Assembly (NCBI GenBank): GCA_963843685.1
Contig: CAWJLO010000008.1
Span: forward strand, 186,001 to 250,000
From: DASQHL01 sp963843685
GTDB lineage: Bacteria > Chloroflexota > Dehalococcoidia > DSTF01 > JACRBR01
Length of the DNA: 64,000 nucleotides
Direction: 5' to 3'
The notes beneath the pieces were generated by a model. It ran no database searches. It saw nothing but the letters and a program-made list of their open reading frames with translations, and was not told the DNA's origin. Below, piece after piece: positions 62,966 to 64,000 of this stretch. The position numbers and the translations under genes are program-made. Position 1 is the first letter of the stretch, and every line of letters starts with the position of its first letter.

Positions 62966-64000
62966 GTGATCGCGCTGGCGCCGCTGGGCGTGGCGATGAT
63001 CGGGCTGGTGCTGTGGGACGCGTTCGAGACGGTGGTGCTGCCGCGGCGCGTGGACCGGCGATTCCGTCCGGCGCGGTGGTTCTATCGCACGTTCTGGCGG
63101 ACGTGGCGGCTGGGCGCCGAGAAGACATCGGGCGATCAGCGAGAGTGGCTGCTGGCGGTGTTCGGGCCGCTCTCGGTGCTGATGCTGTTCGTGTTCTGGG
63201 CGTCGCTGTTGATCCTGGGGTTCGCGTTGGTGCAGGTGTCGGCGGGCTCGGGGCTGATCGTGGGCGGGCGCGAGGCGAACTTCGGGACGGCGATCTACCT
63301 CAGCGGGACGACGTTCTTCACGCTGGGGCTGGGGGACGTGGCGCCGACGACGGGGTTCGCGCGGGCGATCACGGTGATCGAGGCGGGCACGGGGTTCAGC
63401 TTCCTGGCGCTGGTGATCGGCTACCTGCCGATCCTGTACCAGACGTTCTCGCGGCGCGAGCTGAACGTGACGCTGCTGGACGCGCGGGCGGGATCGCCGC
63501 CGACGGCCGGGGAGATGCTGCGGCGGTACGGCGCATCCGGGGACGGAGCGTCCAAGGACGCGACGGAGCTGGAGCGGCTGCTGCTCGACTGGGAGCGTTG
63601 GGCGGCGGAGCTGCTGGAGAGCCACGTTTCGTACCCGATCGTGGGGTACTTCCGGTCGCAGCACGACCACCAATCGTGGCTGGGGGCCGTGACGGCGATG
63701 CTCGACTTCTCGGCGCTGGTGCTGGCGTGCGAGCGGGACAACCGGCTACGGCGTCCGGCGGAGCTTGCGTTCGCGATGTCGCGGCACGCGGTGGTCGACC
63801 TGATGCAGACGTTCAAGCTGGAGCTGCACGACCCGGAGCCGGAGCGGCTGGGGGTGGCCGACCGCGCGCGGCTGGAGCCGATGCTGGCGGCGGCGGGCAT
63901 GTCATCGCTGGCGGACGGCGCAGCGTGGGCGCGGCTGACGGAGCTGCGGGCGATCTACGAGCCGTATACGGCGGCGCTGGGGCTGTTCTTCCTGATCGAC
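62966..64000 (+). CDS. K+-channel-like membrane protein (3' partial)
   Basis: The GTG at 62966 opens a frame that continues past the window end (345 codons visible). Helices around residues 3-17 and 60-90, a pore loop with TTFFTLGLGDVAPTTGFARA (TLGLGD resembles the K+ selectivity filter TVGYGD), then a further helix with FSFLALVIGYLPILYQTF. A long cytoplasmic part of helices follows, LEPMLAAAGMSSL and so on. It belongs to the ion channel-2 family, but the filter is altered (Leu-Gly for Tyr-Gly). C-terminal end outside the window. Confidence 0.8.
   Translation, partial: MIALAPLGVAMIGLVLWDAFETVVLPRRVDRRFRPARWFYRTFWRTWRLGAEKTSGDQREWLLAVFGPLSVLMLFVFWASLLILGFALVQVSAGSGLIVGGREANFGTAIYLSGTTFFTLGLGDVAPTTGFARAITVIEAGTGFSFLALVIGYLPILYQTFSRRELNVTLLDARAGSPPTAGEMLRRYGASGDGASKDATELERLLLDWERWAAELLESHVSYPIVGYFRSQHDHQSWLGAVTAMLDFSALVLACERDNRLRRPAELAFAMSRHAVVDLMQTFKLELHDPEPERLGVADRARLEPMLAAAGMSSLADGAAWARLTELRAIYEPYTAALGLFFLID

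Noticed and set aside
61964..64000. One long open frame running from CtaG through the channel gene
   Set aside because: The second half of CtaG is clearly coded in another frame, so the unbroken frame is a by-product of the missing base and high GC. CtaG and the channel are separate genes.

Overview
The window is 64 kb of high-GC chromosomal DNA from a free-living aerobic bacterium. A Chloroflexota origin, close to the Dehalococcoidia side of the phylum, fits best. The reasons are a heliorhodopsin, two deazaflavin-type (Ddn-like) oxidoreductases, dockerin-like modules on secreted NHL proteins, a dodecin, an aa3/caa3-type oxidase operon, many GTG/TTG starts, and several starts lying 6-7 nt after a -10 box as in leaderless transcripts. 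No rRNA or other strong taxonomic marker is present, so the assignment is an inference.

Layout. 1-3.5 kb: end of a secreted membrane-anchored protein, a broken copy of a dockerin-like module, a decayed NHL-repeat gene and a small membrane protein. 3.5-6.4 kb (minus): FMN-binding protein, ApbE flavin transferase and an RnfD-like membrane protein, a likely extracytosolic flavin electron-transfer module. 6.6-12.1 kb: accessory region with a Ddn-like oxidoreductase, a DUF1566 protein, a DUF4062/Ig-like fusion next to an HNH-type protein (possible defence pair), a phosphotriesterase-family hydrolase and dodecin. 12.3-15.4 kb: lipoprotein and NAD synthase.

15.5-25.6 kb is the respiratory block. 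An ABC-2 transporter, a thioredoxin-fold lipoprotein and an unusual cupredoxin fusion run rightwards. They converge on a leftward operon ctaA-ctaB-ctaC-ctaD-ctaE-(37-aa ORF)-ctaF. The 37-aa ORF is a small paralogue of the N-terminus of CtaF. CtaG, needed for the CuB site, lies far away at 62 kb.

25.8-31.1 kb: alcohol dehydrogenase, VOC protein, two thiolases and an ArsR-SRPBCC gene with a near-consensus promoter containing a palindromic operator. 31.2-41.3 kb: housekeeping genes (histidine phosphatase, methyltransferase, TldD, a 34-aa peptide, TldE, PgpH-type HD phosphodiesterase, HtpX, RarA). 41.3-51.2 kb: CcdA group, M20 peptidase, 3-hydroxyacyl-CoA dehydrogenase, PHP, a Tat-exported protein, a sugar-type Gfo/Idh/MocA and isomerase cluster, and an AlkD-like repair protein. 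51.2-56.3 kb: TypA, a nuclease, MarR, tRNA-Pro and dihydroorotate dehydrogenase. 56.3-64 kb: repeat-rich spacers, a heliorhodopsin, two secreted proteins, TauE, CtaG and the start of a K+-channel-like protein.

At least eight frame disruptions fall in otherwise well-conserved genes (NHL, apbE, DUF1566, DUF4062, ccdA twice, ctaG). Several sit in short G/C runs, so part of them may be sequencing or assembly indels rather than true pseudogenes.
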